A DNA stretch of 64,000 bases from Molanna angustata (Eukaryota > Arthropoda > Insecta > Trichoptera > Molannidae), in contig OY754977.1 in assembly GCA_963576475.1 (NCBI GenBank), positions 27,787,796-27,851,795 on the forward strand, read 5' to 3'. A program made the translations under genes and the position numbers. The notes under the pieces were generated by a model. That model did not search any database. It was not told the origin of the DNA and worked only from the letters and a program-made list of their open reading frames with translations. The number at the start of each line of letters is the position of its first letter. The first letter of the stretch is position 1. Below are positions 41,270 through 53,315 of this stretch, one piece after another.

Positions 41270-41500
41270 AATTTATTTTATTTATTTATTTAATATTGTT
41301 TCTCGGGCAACTAACAGGTACTATGTCAAATATTAATTTGACACGCACCCAATAACAAGTTGACACATTCTGGAGACTTAACGATATTACTTTCTCACAG
41401 ATCCAGACTGAAAACACAATTAAAAACTGTGTCTCCACCGGTAATCGAACCTTTTGATCAGCAATCAGATACCTAAACAACTGAGCCACGAAGGCCGACA
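41270..41500 (-). mobile_element. tRNA-derived SINE family 2, full-length-like copy
   Basis: The minus strand begins 'cggccttcgtggctcagttg' (A box), has 'aaaggttcgattaccgg' (B box), the body 'ggagacacagtttttaattg', 'gtctggatctgtgag' and 'cctgttagttgcccgag', and ends (AAAT)n. It is the reference copy for the family in this window. Confidence 0.85.
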
Positions 41501-41547
41501 GTAAAAAAAAATTTTTATGAATTATTATTAAAATATTTTATTTATTA

Positions 41548-42092
41548 TGTTTTTTACTCCTCACTAACCCAAGGGGGAGTTATATAGTGGGGAGTTAGGA
41601 TTTCGCAATTTTTAAGGCTATTTTTTTATTGCAGTTTTTCAACTAGTATCATGCTGAGATTATATTCTGAAAGTTCATCACAATATTATCTGTGTGTGTG
41701 TGCTGTGTGCTATGTACGGCGTGTTTATTTTACTTTATCGACTATAGACTAAAGTACTCATTTGATTATATTCTAATTTTGCGAATTTGTATAATAACTA
41801 ATACTCACATAGCTTTCAATTTTTTCAACTGTCAAATATTTCAAAGTGACTCCAAGCTCAGGAAACTTAATATTTGAAAATTTTATATTCAAATTGGTAA
41901 AAAGACTCATTACATTCATAAAATGGCATTGAAGAATTATTAAGTTTTCACAATAAAATATTTAAATAAAAAAATAATTAAACAAACTCATTTCATGAAA
42001 ATGATGAAAATTTTCAATACAAAATTTGAATACTTTATGGAGTGACTTGTTAGTGAGGAGTTTAGCGTTGGCCACAACCCACTCGTTTTATA
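41548..42092 (+). mobile_element. R540 repeat, full-length-like copy
   Basis: It spans from 'actcctcactaacccaagg' to 'cgttggccacaacccactcg' and is about 540 bp, so it was used to define the family length. It contains no ORF. A short frame at 41692-41877 is shared with copy A only in part. Confidence 0.75.
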
Positions 42093-42532
42093 TTAGTGAA
42101 TGAAGTGATGAATGGCTTTAAGTATTTTGAAATAGTCTAATTTATATTCATTTGTGAATTTAAAAATGTGTATTTGTTATCAATATCACGCCTCTTCAGG
42201 AAAATGAACCCTGAAGTTATATTTAATGATGCAATAACTGAAACCGTATATGGCAATACATTAATTATGTGGAAGCCGTCAAGTTTCTTCATAAATTATT
42301 TCGATAAATTATATTTTTTGTGCACATATTCAATTGGTTGAATAACCGGATTCAGTAAATAATGGCCGTCGTAAACTTAATTTTTTATTACATTTGTAGT
42401 AAAACGATTTGTTACTATTCTTCATCCTTGCACTGTTAAACTATCGTTTCTAATAATCCAGTTTCATCAGACACGTGCCTGTGTTTTTTTTAAGTGCAGA
42501 TTATCTCAGTGTTTCATAATTAGTTATTTTAA
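42093..42532. other. No recognisable gene
   Basis: AT-rich. Possible intron if the following segment is an exon. Confidence 0.35.
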
Positions 42533-42694
42533 AACGCTGGAGACTGTGCTAGGAAAGAAGACGTAAGAAAAACACTCAGTGATATGGATACGAATAATAT
42601 GGTCAAGCAGTTCAAAGAGACAGACTATGATTTTACAGCAAAAATACGCACGGTCTTTCAAATGAATGAATTATTTTAAAATAGCTATAATAAA
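42533..42694 (+). other. Possible terminal exon, unidentified
   Basis: Open frame 42533-42679 reads 'AGDCARKEDVRKTLSDMDTN' and 'NMVKQFKETDYDFTAKIRTV'. An AG at 42551-42552 ('tgtgctag') could be the acceptor, and AATAAA lies at 42689-42694, 10 nt past the stop. The charged composition is unusual locally. No family recognised. Confidence 0.27.
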
Positions 42695-42777
42695 AATTGT
42701 GTACAGTGTTGGGTCATTGAGAACATGCTGGGGATAACGAAGATTTCTGGTTGTGGAAACACAACCATGTCCCATTT

Positions 42778-42905
42778 GAATCTTTCTGTACATATAATTA
42801 GTACACTGGCGGGCTTATTGCCTAATGGCAATTTCTTCCAACCAACCAGAGTAAATGTTAAATATACAAAACAGTGTGTACTATGGCAATAGGTTAATCA
42901 CATTA
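42778..42905 (+). repeat. Short dispersed repeat, second copy of 12465-12590
   Basis: More than 90 percent alike by eye over about 125 bp, including 'cactggcgggcttattgc' and 'gtgtgtactatggcaata'. Confidence 0.7.
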
Positions 42906-43316
42906 CAAAATAAATAAAGATATCAGAAGATAATTAAAAAAAAACAAAGAAGATAGCATATAAGAACAATTCATAGCAATGATAGGAAAACTAAAGGATA
43001 AGGAAAGGAAGAGGAGAGGAAGTTGTAATCAGGTGTTGTCAGATAAATATTTTTGCTTTAGTCTTTTCTTGAAGAATAAACATATTCAACAATTAATAAT
43101 TTATTAATAATTTCATATTCAACATTCGCTAATAAATAACATCTGAATATTTTTTTTTATTATCTCCGTTTGTTCTCAACGGGATTGGTAGAGAGAACCG
43201 AATTCCACATTTTTCAATTTAGGTATGCATCTTTTGCCTCATCTGCATTTATGTACTGTCTCCGTATGTTTTTATTTTTCAGGGTATTTTTTATTCCATC
43301 AGGTTTTTTTTGTAAA
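42906..43316. other. No recognisable gene
   Basis: AT-rich with purine-rich patches; nothing supportable. Confidence 0.4.
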
Positions 43317-44205
43317 ATTATTCAACATCTCAATAGAGACGAAGTTGGGATATTATAGGAGAACCAGGAACTCAAACCAATCTCTCAATAGATACATACC
43401 ATCACGCCATATCCCTACGGGGTAACCAAAGAGAACCGAGCGCCATACTCCTATTTTTGCACTCATTCTTAGCTTCCTTTACATCCATGCGTCGTCTCAT
43501 ACATGCTCGTCGAGTATTCAAGCTTCTTATATTTCCTTCTTTCAAAATATCGTTCACATGGTCAATCCATCCTATTCTGGGGTGGCCCCTGCTATTCACT
43601 CCATCTCTTTTACACCTATGTTTATTTTTTTGGTCAGTCGATCATCATTCATTCGTTCAATATGTCCAAATCACCTAAAGTAATTCACTTTCATTTTACT
43701 TATAATACTATTCTTCATCTTGCATTCCCTCCTTACGTCCTCATTTTTCATTCTATTATATAACGTTCTATTACATACTTTTCTTAGTGATCTCATTTCC
43801 AAAGCATTTATTCTTTTCAAAGGAAACCAAAATTGCCGTGCATAATGCAATTGCAGTGCCCACTTTGATGTATGCCAGTGAAACATGGACGTAGCAAAAG
43901 ACGCATGAAAGTAGAATAATTGCTCTCAATAGATGACGTTATAAAAAAGGGTTTCTTCGTTACTTCATAGATGGAAATAGTAATAATGTCTTATTTTCAG
44001 GTGAATTGTTACATATAGAACTTTAAGAAAATATATAGAACTTTCAAAATTTGCATTGACAAGGGAACTAAATAAAGTGATCACGTAAACCAGCCGATGA
44101 CAGGTCATAGGCCCTGTAGGTGCCTTGAGTTCCTGGTTCTTCTATAACACTGCAACATCGTCTCTACTGAGATGTTGAAGAGATTGTCAAAAAAATATCA
44201 TTTGA
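43317..44205. mobile_element. Inverted-repeat element, copy 2, interrupted by a LINE
   Basis: The left part 43317-43381 ('caacatctcaatagagacga', 'ggagaaccaggaactcaa') and right part 43935-44205 ('cacgtaaaccagccgatgac', 'cctgtaggtgccttgag', 'tcgtctctactgagatgttg') correspond to the arms of copy 1 (21244-21918). The loop matches at 'ctctcaatagat'. Removing the LINE leaves a shorter left arm than in copy 1. Confidence 0.75.
43382..43934 (-). mobile_element. RTE-like LINE with 5' inversion and 12-bp TSD
   Basis: 'ctctcaatagat' flanks the insert at 43382-43393 and 43923-43934. Minus strand 43826 to 43394 encodes 'RINALEMRSLRKVCNRTLYN', 'NSRGHPRIGWIDHVNDILKE' and 'RRACMRRRMDVKEAKNECKN', then the 3' end. 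The part that should precede it, 'VHNAIAVPTLMYASETWT' then 'QKTHESRI', is on the plus strand at 43836-43916. An inverted 5' end abutting the 3' part, inside one TSD, is the classic outcome of twin priming. Confidence 0.88.
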
Positions 44206-44344
44206 CTACCGACAGGTGTTTGCGTATATGCAATTTAAATAAATATTCGATTCCATCAGGTTCACTTGGTCGAGCTATCTTTTTCTTACGCCTAAATAGT
44301 TTTTCATTCCATCCCTATCCGCTTTGTAATGATCTCTTCAAAAT

Positions 44345-44522
44345 ATACTTACTTTCTGTGTCCAAGATCATCAACCTATATTGTATCCCTCCAATAATTT
44401 GCAGCCATAATAGCATTCTCATTCGCTTGCCACAGATCTTCCTCAAAGCCTCCTTACTTAAGCGGGCAGTTCAGCAGGTGTGATATGTTCTGCGTCTCCC
44501 CACATTCGCATGCCATGTCTTC
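44345..44522 (-). pseudogene. LINE C-terminal zinc-motif fragment
   Basis: Minus strand: 'MACECGETQNISHLLNCPLK', stop, then 'EEDLWQANENAIMAANYW'. The C-x-C-G..(T)..HLL.CP motif and the following helix are characteristic of the C-terminal end of several LINE proteins. Short and interrupted. Confidence 0.65.
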
Positions 44523-44895
44523 AAAATATAAAAAATACAAATTGAATATAAGACTCGAATAAAATGATGTCATCAATCGAAAATAGGTAAAGACAGTGTA
44601 AAAAGATTGGCAAGATATTGTTAGCTGACATCACACAATAGTAAATGGGACAAGATGGTGTTGGGTGAAAAGCGGCTGAAAAATGAAAATATTCTCTAGT
44701 TATGTACCTCGAGCACGTTCACTCCACAAAGCAAATCTCTAAGGTTGACCTACATAACATTCTATGAGAATCACATACATACCTAACTCATACATGGATG
44801 CAATACTAACTTCAAACATGACTAATCTTGAAATTCTTAATGCGCTTCAATTTGAACGACAATATTTTACTTCGCTCAATTCTCAGATTCATTGT

Positions 44896-44943
44896 GCACT
44901 TTTACAATAATCAAAGGAAGCTCTTTGATCATTGTAAAAGCGC
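44896..44943. repeat. 21-bp imperfect hairpin
   Basis: 44896-44916 pairs with 44923-44943 (19 of 21), with a 6-nt loop. Confidence 0.6.
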
Positions 44944-45719
44944 AAACTATTCACATTCGAAATACTATACTTTTGAGTATGCGTTTGATATGTGAATTTT
45001 ATGCTGTTTACAATAATAGATGCAATAGCGTTTTGAGACATCCAATTTATTATTTTATTTTAGTGATATGATTAGTTTATTTATTGTACTTAAATTTTAT
45101 TTGGCGTTGTTTTGAAATATTTTACGTAAATAACAATATTGATTACTTCACTTAGATTCGGACGATTTAGAGAGATGATCTTGTGAAAATAAACGATTCT
45201 TCTTTAATTTAAATAAATCGATCAATAATACAGATCATAAATATTTTGACATGCATTTTGTTTCCTGTGGGATAGGAAGACTGAATTAGTTAAAAACTAT
45301 TTTTTTTATTTTTATTTGGGAGTAGGATCTTACAACTTCCATTTATACCAGCAATAATAATACCTATAAAAAATCCACAGATTTGATATTTTACGACTGC
45401 ACATTTTCGTCGAGATGTTTCGACATTATCAACATTAAAACGTTCAGTTGTAAAAAATCGATAAATGGAGGTATTATTTTATTTTTGTTAATTTTAAAAT
45501 TGATTACTTCTGTTTTGCGTTGACATTCCTGTTAACACAACAAAAAAATAGAATTATAAAAAATAGAATATAGGTACATAGTCACGTGCAGATTCCAGCA
45601 AATTATCCATGAATTAATGTAATTGAAGATAGCATTGGAAAAAACAAACAATAAAACATTACATTAATATAAAGGAGCTCACTGAAAAAAAAACTCAGGC
45701 TAGTCATCTCATTTTTTAC
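44944..45719. other. No gene; weak hammerhead-like motif
   Basis: AT-rich. On the minus strand about 45395-45440 reads UUGAUAA, U, stem II GUCGA/UCGAC with a 6-nt loop, GAAA. The core is degenerate (C3 and G8 changed) and no stem III palindrome follows, so it is only a possible relic. Confidence 0.3.
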
Positions 45720-46240
45720 TTTGAACTGAATCATCATCATCATCATTGGCGCTACAGCCCTGTGTGGGCCCTGGCCTCCTCCAGAATCCTTCTCCAGCCG
45801 TCCTTGTCCTCCACCGCTCTCTTCCAGTTTGCTATTTCCATCGCTCTTATGTCGTTTTCCGTATCGTCCAGTCATCTTAGCTTGGGCCTGCCTCTACTTC
45901 TTCTGCCCTCTGGATTGGTATTAAGAACCTTTTTTGGGGATACGATCATCATTCATCCGGCTGACATGTGCCAACCACTGCAGTCTACGTCCTTTTATGA
46001 CTTGTACAATGTTGGGTTCGTCATATAATGCCTGTAGTTCGTGATTATATCGCATCCTCCAAAGTCCATTATCATTTACTGGGCCAAAAACCTTTCTCAG
46101 CATTTTCCTTTCAAATATCAAGAGGCTGTTTTCGTCTCTTTTTGTTAAGACCCAGCATTCAGCTCCATACACTAGGACAGGTCTGAGAAGAGTTTTATAA
46201 ATTAGGATTTTTGTTTTCCTTGTTAGTATTTGAACTGAAT
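45720..46240 (-). mobile_element. LINE C-terminal insertion with 12-bp TSD
   Basis: 'tttgaactgaat' flanks the insert (45720-45731, 46229-46240). The minus-strand frame encodes 'LTRKTKILIYKTLLRPVLVY', 'GAECWVLTKRDE', 'FERKMLRKVFGPVNDNGLW' and 'RRLQWLAHVSRMNDDRIPKK', followed after a frameshift near 45920 by 'KLEESGGGQGRLEKDSGGG'. The 3' end is '(TGATGA)n' as in a common insect LINE family. The palm is absent. Confidence 0.88.
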
Positions 46241-46809
46241 ACATTTTAAAATTCTATTAGTCTAGACTGTCTAGATTTTAATAATAGTCAAAACCCACTC
46301 GTTTTATATTGCGTTCTATGCATATAAATGTAATAAAAAGTGATTTTTGCGGAAGTGTTGGGAACAGGTAACGCTGCTAAATAATAGTCAAGTACAACAA
46401 ATGTACATATATTATATAGTTCACGTTAGATCATCGCTGTCACTGTAAACAGATTTATTGTATCTTGTTTCGCAACAATTACATTATTTTATATCACCAA
46501 GTGAATCCATTGTAATATCTCTGTCCATCCGTTAGCCTTGTTCGTCATTCTTTAAACCTTACCACTTGACCTCCACTAAATATTCTTGTGGGAAACGTCG
46601 ATACTTTTGATATCGATACGCTAATTATTATAAATGAATCGGTTTTTGAAACTGGCTATAATTTATTTGATTCGTTTCTTTTCTACTTTTCCTGCTTTTT
46701 TATTCGTCTTGTGATAAATCCAGGTCGCCTAGGACAACGAACACCAGTTATTTTGCCACCTTTTTGGTGGACTTCCGGGTTGGCGCCATTTTTATTAATT
46801 TATTTTAAA
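46241..46809. other. No recognisable gene; R540 end fragment
   Basis: 46283-46303 'aaaacccactcgttttatatt' matches the R540 3' end. A frame at 46588-46812 is not identifiable. Confidence 0.4.
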
Positions 46810-47137
46810 TGATTATAAGGAGTGAATGCAAGATGAAGAAGAGTATTATAAGTAAAATGAAAGTAAATTTCTTGAGGTGATTTGGACATATCGAAAGAAT
46901 GAATGATGAACGACAAAAAAATATACATGGGTGTAAGAGATGGAGTGAATAGCAGAGGCCGCCCCAGAAAGGGATGGCATAACCATGTGAATGATATTTT
47001 GAAAGAAGAAATATAAGGAAATATATGAGACGATGCATGGATGTAAAGGAACCTAGGAATGTGTGCAAAAATAGATGAGTATGGTGCTCGGTTCTCTCTG
47101 CTTACCCCGTAAGGGATATGGTGTTATGGTATGTATG
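46810..47137 (+). pseudogene. RTE-like LINE 3' coding tail
   Basis: 'RSECKMKKSIISKMKVNFLR', stop, 'FGHIERMNDER', 'NSRGRPRKGWHNHVNDILKE', 'MRRCMDVKEPRNVCKNR' and 'LLTP' precede 'gatatggtgttatggtatgtatg'. Closely related to the tail at 14462-14700. Stops and one frameshift. Confidence 0.8.
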
Positions 47138-47189
47138 TATATTTATTTATAAACTTGTTTTACGGAATAAAATACATAGTGGTGCACAG

Positions 47190-47260
47190 TGACGGCCTAA
47201 TGGCAATTTCATCTAACCGACCATGTCCATTCGTTGAAGAAATTAGCGTGTATAGTAAGA
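47190..47260. repeat. SINE-3-tail-like fragment
   Basis: 'gacggcctaatggcaatttc' and 'ctaaccgaccatg' resemble 12500-12540. Short. Confidence 0.4.
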
Positions 47261-47384
47261 AATTAATTGATTTAATAAATTGAACATAATAATTCGCAAA
47301 ATAATTGTGTTTTCGAATTGTGCTGTGAAATAAATAAATTGAATACAAATATGTGTGTGGAGCGGGAAGCAGGTTGATAAGGGC

Positions 47385-48400
47385 AATATCTTATCTCTTT
47401 GAGGAAAGACAAGCCTGTGTGAGGATTGAAAACTCTCTTACAGAATGGTTCTCCATTAATAAGGGAGTGAAGCAAGGGTGCGTATTACTACTGTGTGAGA
47501 GCACTAAAGAATGAGAACATTGGGTTAAAACTGGAAGGTGTGACTGTATGTGATCTAATGTATGCAGATGACAAAGTATTGATGGCAAAAAGTGTGGAAG
47601 ACTTGGAATGTTTGGTTAAAATAGTATTCGATGGATGCATGCAAAATGGACTGAGAATGAATGCAACAAAATCTAAAGAGATGGTATTAGAGAAGAGCGA
47701 AAGACGAACAAAATGTGAGATACGAGCAGAGAATGTACAATTAGAATAAGTGAATGCGTATTTATACTAAGGAAGCATGTTTCAGCGTGAAGAAAAACTA
47801 GAAAATATATAGATATTTGAAGGAAAGTAACAACAGGTAATAGAGTGAATGGTGCATTATGATCTGTAATGGCTGGTCCAATCATTTCGAGGCAAGCAAA
47901 GCTCGCGGTACACAATCGTCGTATTGACACTAATGCATGCCAGTGAGATATGGACATGGCAGAAGACGCATGAAAGTAGAATTAACGCGGTTGAAATGAG
48001 GTCACAAAGACGAATTTGTGGTAAAACAGTGTACGATAGAATAAGAAATGAGGATATTAGACGAGAATGTATGAATGAATGAAATATCGTAAGATGAAAA
48101 TAAATGTCTTAATGTGGTTTGGCCACATAGAAAGAATGAGTAATGACCATCTGACAATAAAAGTATATACCCAAGGCTGATAAAAGAGGAACGAAAAGAA
48201 GAGGTCGTCCAAGGAATAGTTGGCACGATCACATGAATGAAATTTCGAATGATGGAGACGTTAGATGTAAGAATAACAGAAGAGCGTGTATGAGAAGATG
48301 CATGGACGTGAACGACGCGAGAAATGTGTCTAGAGACAGGAGTCTGGCATTCGGTTTTCTGTGCCTACCCCAAATACGGAAAGGGGGTAATGGTATGGTA
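47385..48400 (+). pseudogene. RTE-like LINE with RT palm remnant (YADD)
   Basis: The plus strand reads 'ISYLFEERQACVRIENSLTE', 'WFSINKGVKQGC' (RT box with QGC), and the frame at 47495-47749 with 'VCDLMYADDKVLMAKSVEDL' (YADD 47561-47572), 'MQNGLRMNATKSKEMVLEKS'. Degraded frames follow: 'LMHASEIWTWQKTHESRINA', 'VEMRSQRRICGKTVYDRIRN', 'NRRACMRRCMDVNDARNV'. The 3' end is about 48400. It is the longest copy of this family in the window but carries many stops. The section between QGC and YADD is shortened. Confidence 0.8.
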
Positions 48401-49504
48401 TTGTATGATAAATACAAATATATATTTTTTTTTTATTGAAACCAAACAAAATATAACAATATAGTTACAAACAATAAAAATATTACAAAAAAGTACAATT
48501 TAAATAAGTTATATGAAACATTTTTTTATAGGATTATTTGGTATATACCACCTCAGTAGGCTGAGCCTGTACCGAGGTGGCAGATTTTTTTTTTTTGCGT
48601 TATATCTGACAAAAAAATATTAAACTTGTATTTAACTAAAACTTGTTATAAAATATACCTATTATAAAAATAAAATATAAACTATTGTAGCTTGATCATG
48701 TTTCCGCAGTATATAATGCCCTTGTTTCTAATCCATGTTTCTATTGTTTTCTTGTGTTTCAAATTATTCATCAATATATAAATCGATTCTTATAGGTAAA
48801 TTATTAAAGGTCGATAGAATCTCCAGTAAAAAGGTAAGTAATATGGAAAAATATAGAGTGTTGCCGAACACTGTCAAGTAACGCAAAGTCGCAAATTTTG
48901 GCCACATATTCAGTGGTGATAGATATGCCCTTCTTCAACTTATAATGGAGGGAAAGATGGAGTATGAGGCGTAAAAGAAAATCGTCGTTATAAAATCGTA
49001 GTTGGGGCAAGACACTAAATAGGTAAGGGTAAGATCGTTATGTGTTTGGTATGATGGTCGCCAATCTCCGCTAAGAGCGGCACAAAAAGAAGAAGATGAA
49101 GGTATAATATACAAAAAACAGATTCGAAGATTTCATCAAAATATTTATAATTTTTAAGACTTTAAACGTCAATCACTTGTTTTTTTATTCAATTATAGAG
49201 TCAGATAATACATTGTTGTTTTAATATTAAACTGCTTCAAGTATTCAATGTACCTTTAAAATACAAAAGGCGTTAAACATGATTCAGGATGCTTGGTATA
49301 AATAATAAATTAAGTATTATTATAAGACACACCTTTCGTAAAAGCTTCATCGTTCGAATGTATATTAAAAGGTGCATAGATCATTCATAAAAATATCCCT
49401 CACTGCTAGGGTTGCGACACGTCCCATATACATATACGTGCTGAGACCGTATTTGACCATTGCGTTCCACATTGCTACATTTTCATTTTCAATTATTGAA
49501 TCAT
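48401..49504. other. Mostly unclassified; LINE tail trace
   Basis: 48548-48580 holds a small inverted repeat ('ccacctc', 'gaggtgg'). 49030-49105 ('gatggtcgccaatctccgct', 'aagaagaagatgaag') resembles the end of an RTE-like LINE. A poly-T run lies at 48585. Confidence 0.4.
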
Positions 49505-49745
49505 AACAATTTACATTTTAGATGTATATGTAAGCTGCTTCACTAAAATAAATCTGTTATGAAGCAGCCACCTGTATATTTGTGAATTTATTACATTTAT
49601 ATTAACAAAATAAAAAAAAAACTTAAACAACTATATGGGCTGTGACTCTTTGAGATCCTGTGGCATTTAATTATAAATTCGAAGTGCAATATATACCTAA
49701 AAACAATCTTTGCCCAAACCTTTAGAATTCATTTTTGGCACCACG
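49505..49745 (-). pseudogene. LINE family X, 3' end
   Basis: Minus strand: 'YIALRIYN', stop, 'MPQDLKES' and then a UTR with 'caggtggctgcttcataac'. It corresponds to the copy at 23040-23480. Confidence 0.55.
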
Positions 49746-52465
49746 TAGTTACCTGGCGTTTTTCTTCTTGTGTCATTTGAGTTAGAGTATTTATGTATTG
49801 TTTTTTTAAATAAATTTAGAATGGATCTAGTATGAAATTGCCCTACATCCAGTACTTCACCTTAAAAATCTCTTCCGAACAATATCTAAATGGTTTGTTG
49901 TTTATGACTCTTAAAACACATTTTTGAAATCAGATCAGTGGATCCAAAGTATGAACGAACAGCACCACGAGCAGCAGAACTAGTATGTCTTTCATTATGC
50001 ATACAGCATAATGAAAGACAAACTCGATATTGATGTCGCGTAGGTATCCGTTCCCGTAATTTTTGGCAACCCTACTTACTCATTGTCAGACTTGAGAAGA
50101 ATGAGTTACGTAGGAACCATGTATTATTATAGTATTTAATGTCATGACACATCACAAGAACTTGCCTCGAGTTAAATACTGATGCTTTAAAAATAAATGA
50201 TCAAGATTTTATAAAATAAAAGTAGGCTTAGCAAGAATTTAATATAAAATACAAGGTTGAAATTTTCACGTCGATTTCTTGAACTTAATATTAATACATA
50301 CATAATGTACAAATACCATAACAAGGCTTGATCTGAAATATGTTCTAAGGTGTACATTTACCAAAAACAGGTAGAATGTGCCAAAAATTAGCAGAAAAGA
50401 AAGCGATATTGGATTCGTTGTTCAATATTGATTCAATTGTCGGTTGGAAGAAATTGCCTTGTGGCAACAAACCCGGCTTTATGCACTTGCTGTACATGAA
50501 GATAAATGATAAATAATAAGAATTTTAGTTTTATGCACTTGTTAATTAATTATTTATTTATTCAGACATTCACGGCACTTAACAAAACAAAATATTAGAT
50601 GATACAGCATAAACTTAACCAAAGAAACATAATTTATAAACATTTATTAACGTTTGCAGATAATATAAAAAAAAACACATAAGAAAGTTAAATTAAACAC
50701 GAAAGTATAAACTACACTAAGAATCAAAGAATAAATAAAAAACGACTCAAATAAAATAAAGAAATTATAAATCATGAACATAAGAATGGTGAACTAACAT
50801 AAGCATGAACTGACTGAATATATACATATAAAGATGAATGGTGTGAATACTTAGCCACACTGAATCAGTGAATGTTGCCAGATGTGTTAATAAACTAAGT
50901 TATTGAATTCAATTAAATAAAATTTAAATGTACAAAAATATTTAAAAGTGTAAGCAAGTGACTAGACAATCATTTGGGGGTTTGTTTTTGAAATTGTATT
51001 TATAGTCCTTAAAAGAATTAAAGAAAGGGACAGTCAGATAACCAAAGTCATTGCCCAATATAAATTTATACATCTTTGTAATTAATATTAATTTACCTGT
51101 TATTAAAAATTTTCAATTGCCTCCCAAATGAAATAAAGCAGATAAAGGAATTAAAAAAATTTAAACAAAAATTAAAATTGCACTTAATATTCTAAAATAT
51201 TAGTTTTCGATTTTATTGTTTTGATTTGTTTCGATTTCCAGTATTTTCTTTTTTTTATTTTTGAATATGTGTTTTGGTATATTTGAATCGTCTATATTAC
51301 TCATTTTTCAATTATTTTCATGTTTTTTCCTTTTTTTTTGGTTTGAATACGTATTCTGATATGTTCTCTCATTTGTATATTCCTCTTTTTCATTTATTTT
51401 CAAACTTTTTTAATATATATTTGATTTTTTTGTTCATGTATGATTTGATTTTAATTACTTTTATGTTGACTTTGCTTTGTTTTGATATTTTTTATTTTTT
51501 TATAAATGATTCCCTCATCAAGCACAAGATTGTAATCTTTTTCATGAGGCACTGCAAGGAAAAATATGTAAAAATGTTATTACTTGTGAATTTATATCTT
51601 GATTTGTATTATAAAATTATGTTAAATAAATAAATAAAATAAAATAAAATAAATGAGTTTTCACTGGTCCACTAATAAAGCCATGCATAACTCTCTATCA
51701 ACCAATGAAATAAATAAAAATAAAATACCGTTTTTCGTATGACCCGAGAGCTTTTTACTACAACCTGCGATGAGTTTATTATGAAAATCAACCCTACTTT
51801 TCAGATTATTTATTTTACTTCTCGAATAATCTCTACTATGGTTAGATATGTACATATTGAGTTTTTCATGATGGTGTGTCTAGTGATCCTTAGTTTAGCG
51901 TTTTTACGTCAAACATACAAAGTGTTGTTTGATTATCGTACAAAAGTTGTAGAAATGTCTGGCAACAGAAAATAAAGAAAATACGCAGTGGATTTAGACA
52001 ATCCATTTAGAAGGTGGTTCTTTTTTTGTACCGTGAGAAGAATTATGACTCGCATTTGTAAACGACAGTAAATTTTTTCTACGATATGATCTGAAGTTAG
52101 AATACAGTCATAATGGCGGTTATTTATGGTACACTTCTTCAGACATACGAAAATAACCTTGCTTCGAGTTGAGGATTTAAAATTTAAAATTAAATTGTGC
52201 GTTTATTAAAGACATATTATTATTTCATGTTACAAGTACAGAATTAATAATATTTGTAGATCCATAGCTTATTTTGTTTCGCGGCATCGGCTGAAAATAG
52301 TGCTTCTACTTTTTTTTAACTTTTCTACGGACAATTCTTGGTAGAACTCCATTTCAAATAATAAATAAATTTGGAATGGTAAAATAAAACCAAATTTTTC
52401 AGTTCTACTAATTTAATGACACTGACTAGTTTCGGTCATCCAGTGACCATTTTCAAAGTACTTCT
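49746..52465. other. Long AT-rich stretch, no gene identified
   Basis: It contains a 15-bp perfect hairpin at 49986-50020 ('tgtctttcattatgc', 5-nt loop), a SINE-3-tail-like piece at 50440-50515 ('gtcggttggaagaaattgcc'), and T-rich frames at 51274-51633 and 51739-51975 that I judge non-coding. No TE boundaries seen. Confidence 0.4.
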
Positions 52466-53248
52466 ACTTTTTACTCCTCACAAACCCAAGGGGATATAGT
52501 GGGAAGTTAAGATTTCGCAACTTTTAAGGCTATTTTATTTATTGCAGATTATCAACTGCAACTTTTCGCAACTTTTAAGGCTATTTTATTTAGATGGGTC
52601 GATGGCAGAGCAGTGGCATGCTGGGCTAGAAATCCAGTGGTCGCGAGTTCGAATCCTGCCTCGACCGATTTCGTTCACCTATAGCACAAGCATTCATGCT
52701 TAGTTTAGGGAATGTAGTAAGATGTATATGCACTTGTTTAACAAGGACATATTCATTTAAAAAAAAAAACTAGTATCATGATGAGTTTGTATTCTGAAAG
52801 TTTCATAACAATGTATCTCAGTGTGTGTTCTATGTACGGCGTGATTATTTTATTTTATCGATTAAAGACTAAAGTAGGTACTCATTGGATTATTTTTAAA
52901 TTTTGCAAATTTGTATATCTGATACTCTCCTAGACCCCATTAGATTTTGAAGGATATCTGAATAGTGCATCTCTATTTTTTTAACTATCATATATTTCAA
53001 AGTGACCCCTAACTCAGGAAACTTTAAATTTGAAATTTATATTTTCAAATTGGTAAAAAGTTACATCACTTTCATAAAATGGCATTGAAGAATTATCAAG
53101 TTTTCGTAATAAAATATTTTAATAAAAAAATAATGTTACAAACTCATTTCGTGAAAATGCTGAATATTTTCCATACAAAATTTAAAATATTCTGTAGAAT
53201 GACTTGTTTGTGAGGTGTTTAGCGTTGGCCACAACCCACTCGTTTCTA
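52466..53248 (+). mobile_element. R540 repeat, copy split by a SINE
   Basis: 'actcctcacaaacccaaggg' to 'cgttggccacaacccactcg', with the SINE at 52593-52770 in between. The stretch 'cgcaacttttaaggctattt' occurs twice, before the SINE (52513) and next to it (52566), so the insertion or its repair copied local sequence. Confidence 0.7.
52593..52770 (+). mobile_element. tRNA-derived SINE family 1, nested in R540
   Basis: 'gatgggtcgatggcagagca', 'cgcgagttcgaatcctgcc', the shared body, 'cttgtttaacaaggacatat' and a 12-A tail. R540 sequence resumes directly after the A tail ('ctagtatcatgatgag'). Confidence 0.88.
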
Positions 53249-53315
53249 TTAGGTATCATCGTTTTCGGGTGTCCCATATGAGTCGGGTAACCGAAAATTC
53301 TACCGGCAACAATAA

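Noticed and set aside
45395..45440. Fourth strong hammerhead
   Set aside because: The conserved C3 and G8 are changed and no palindromic stem III follows. Kept only as a weak relic.
51274..51633. 119-codon frame rich in Phe, Tyr and Leu
   Set aside because: The composition is that expected from T-rich DNA; no domain or conserved motif.
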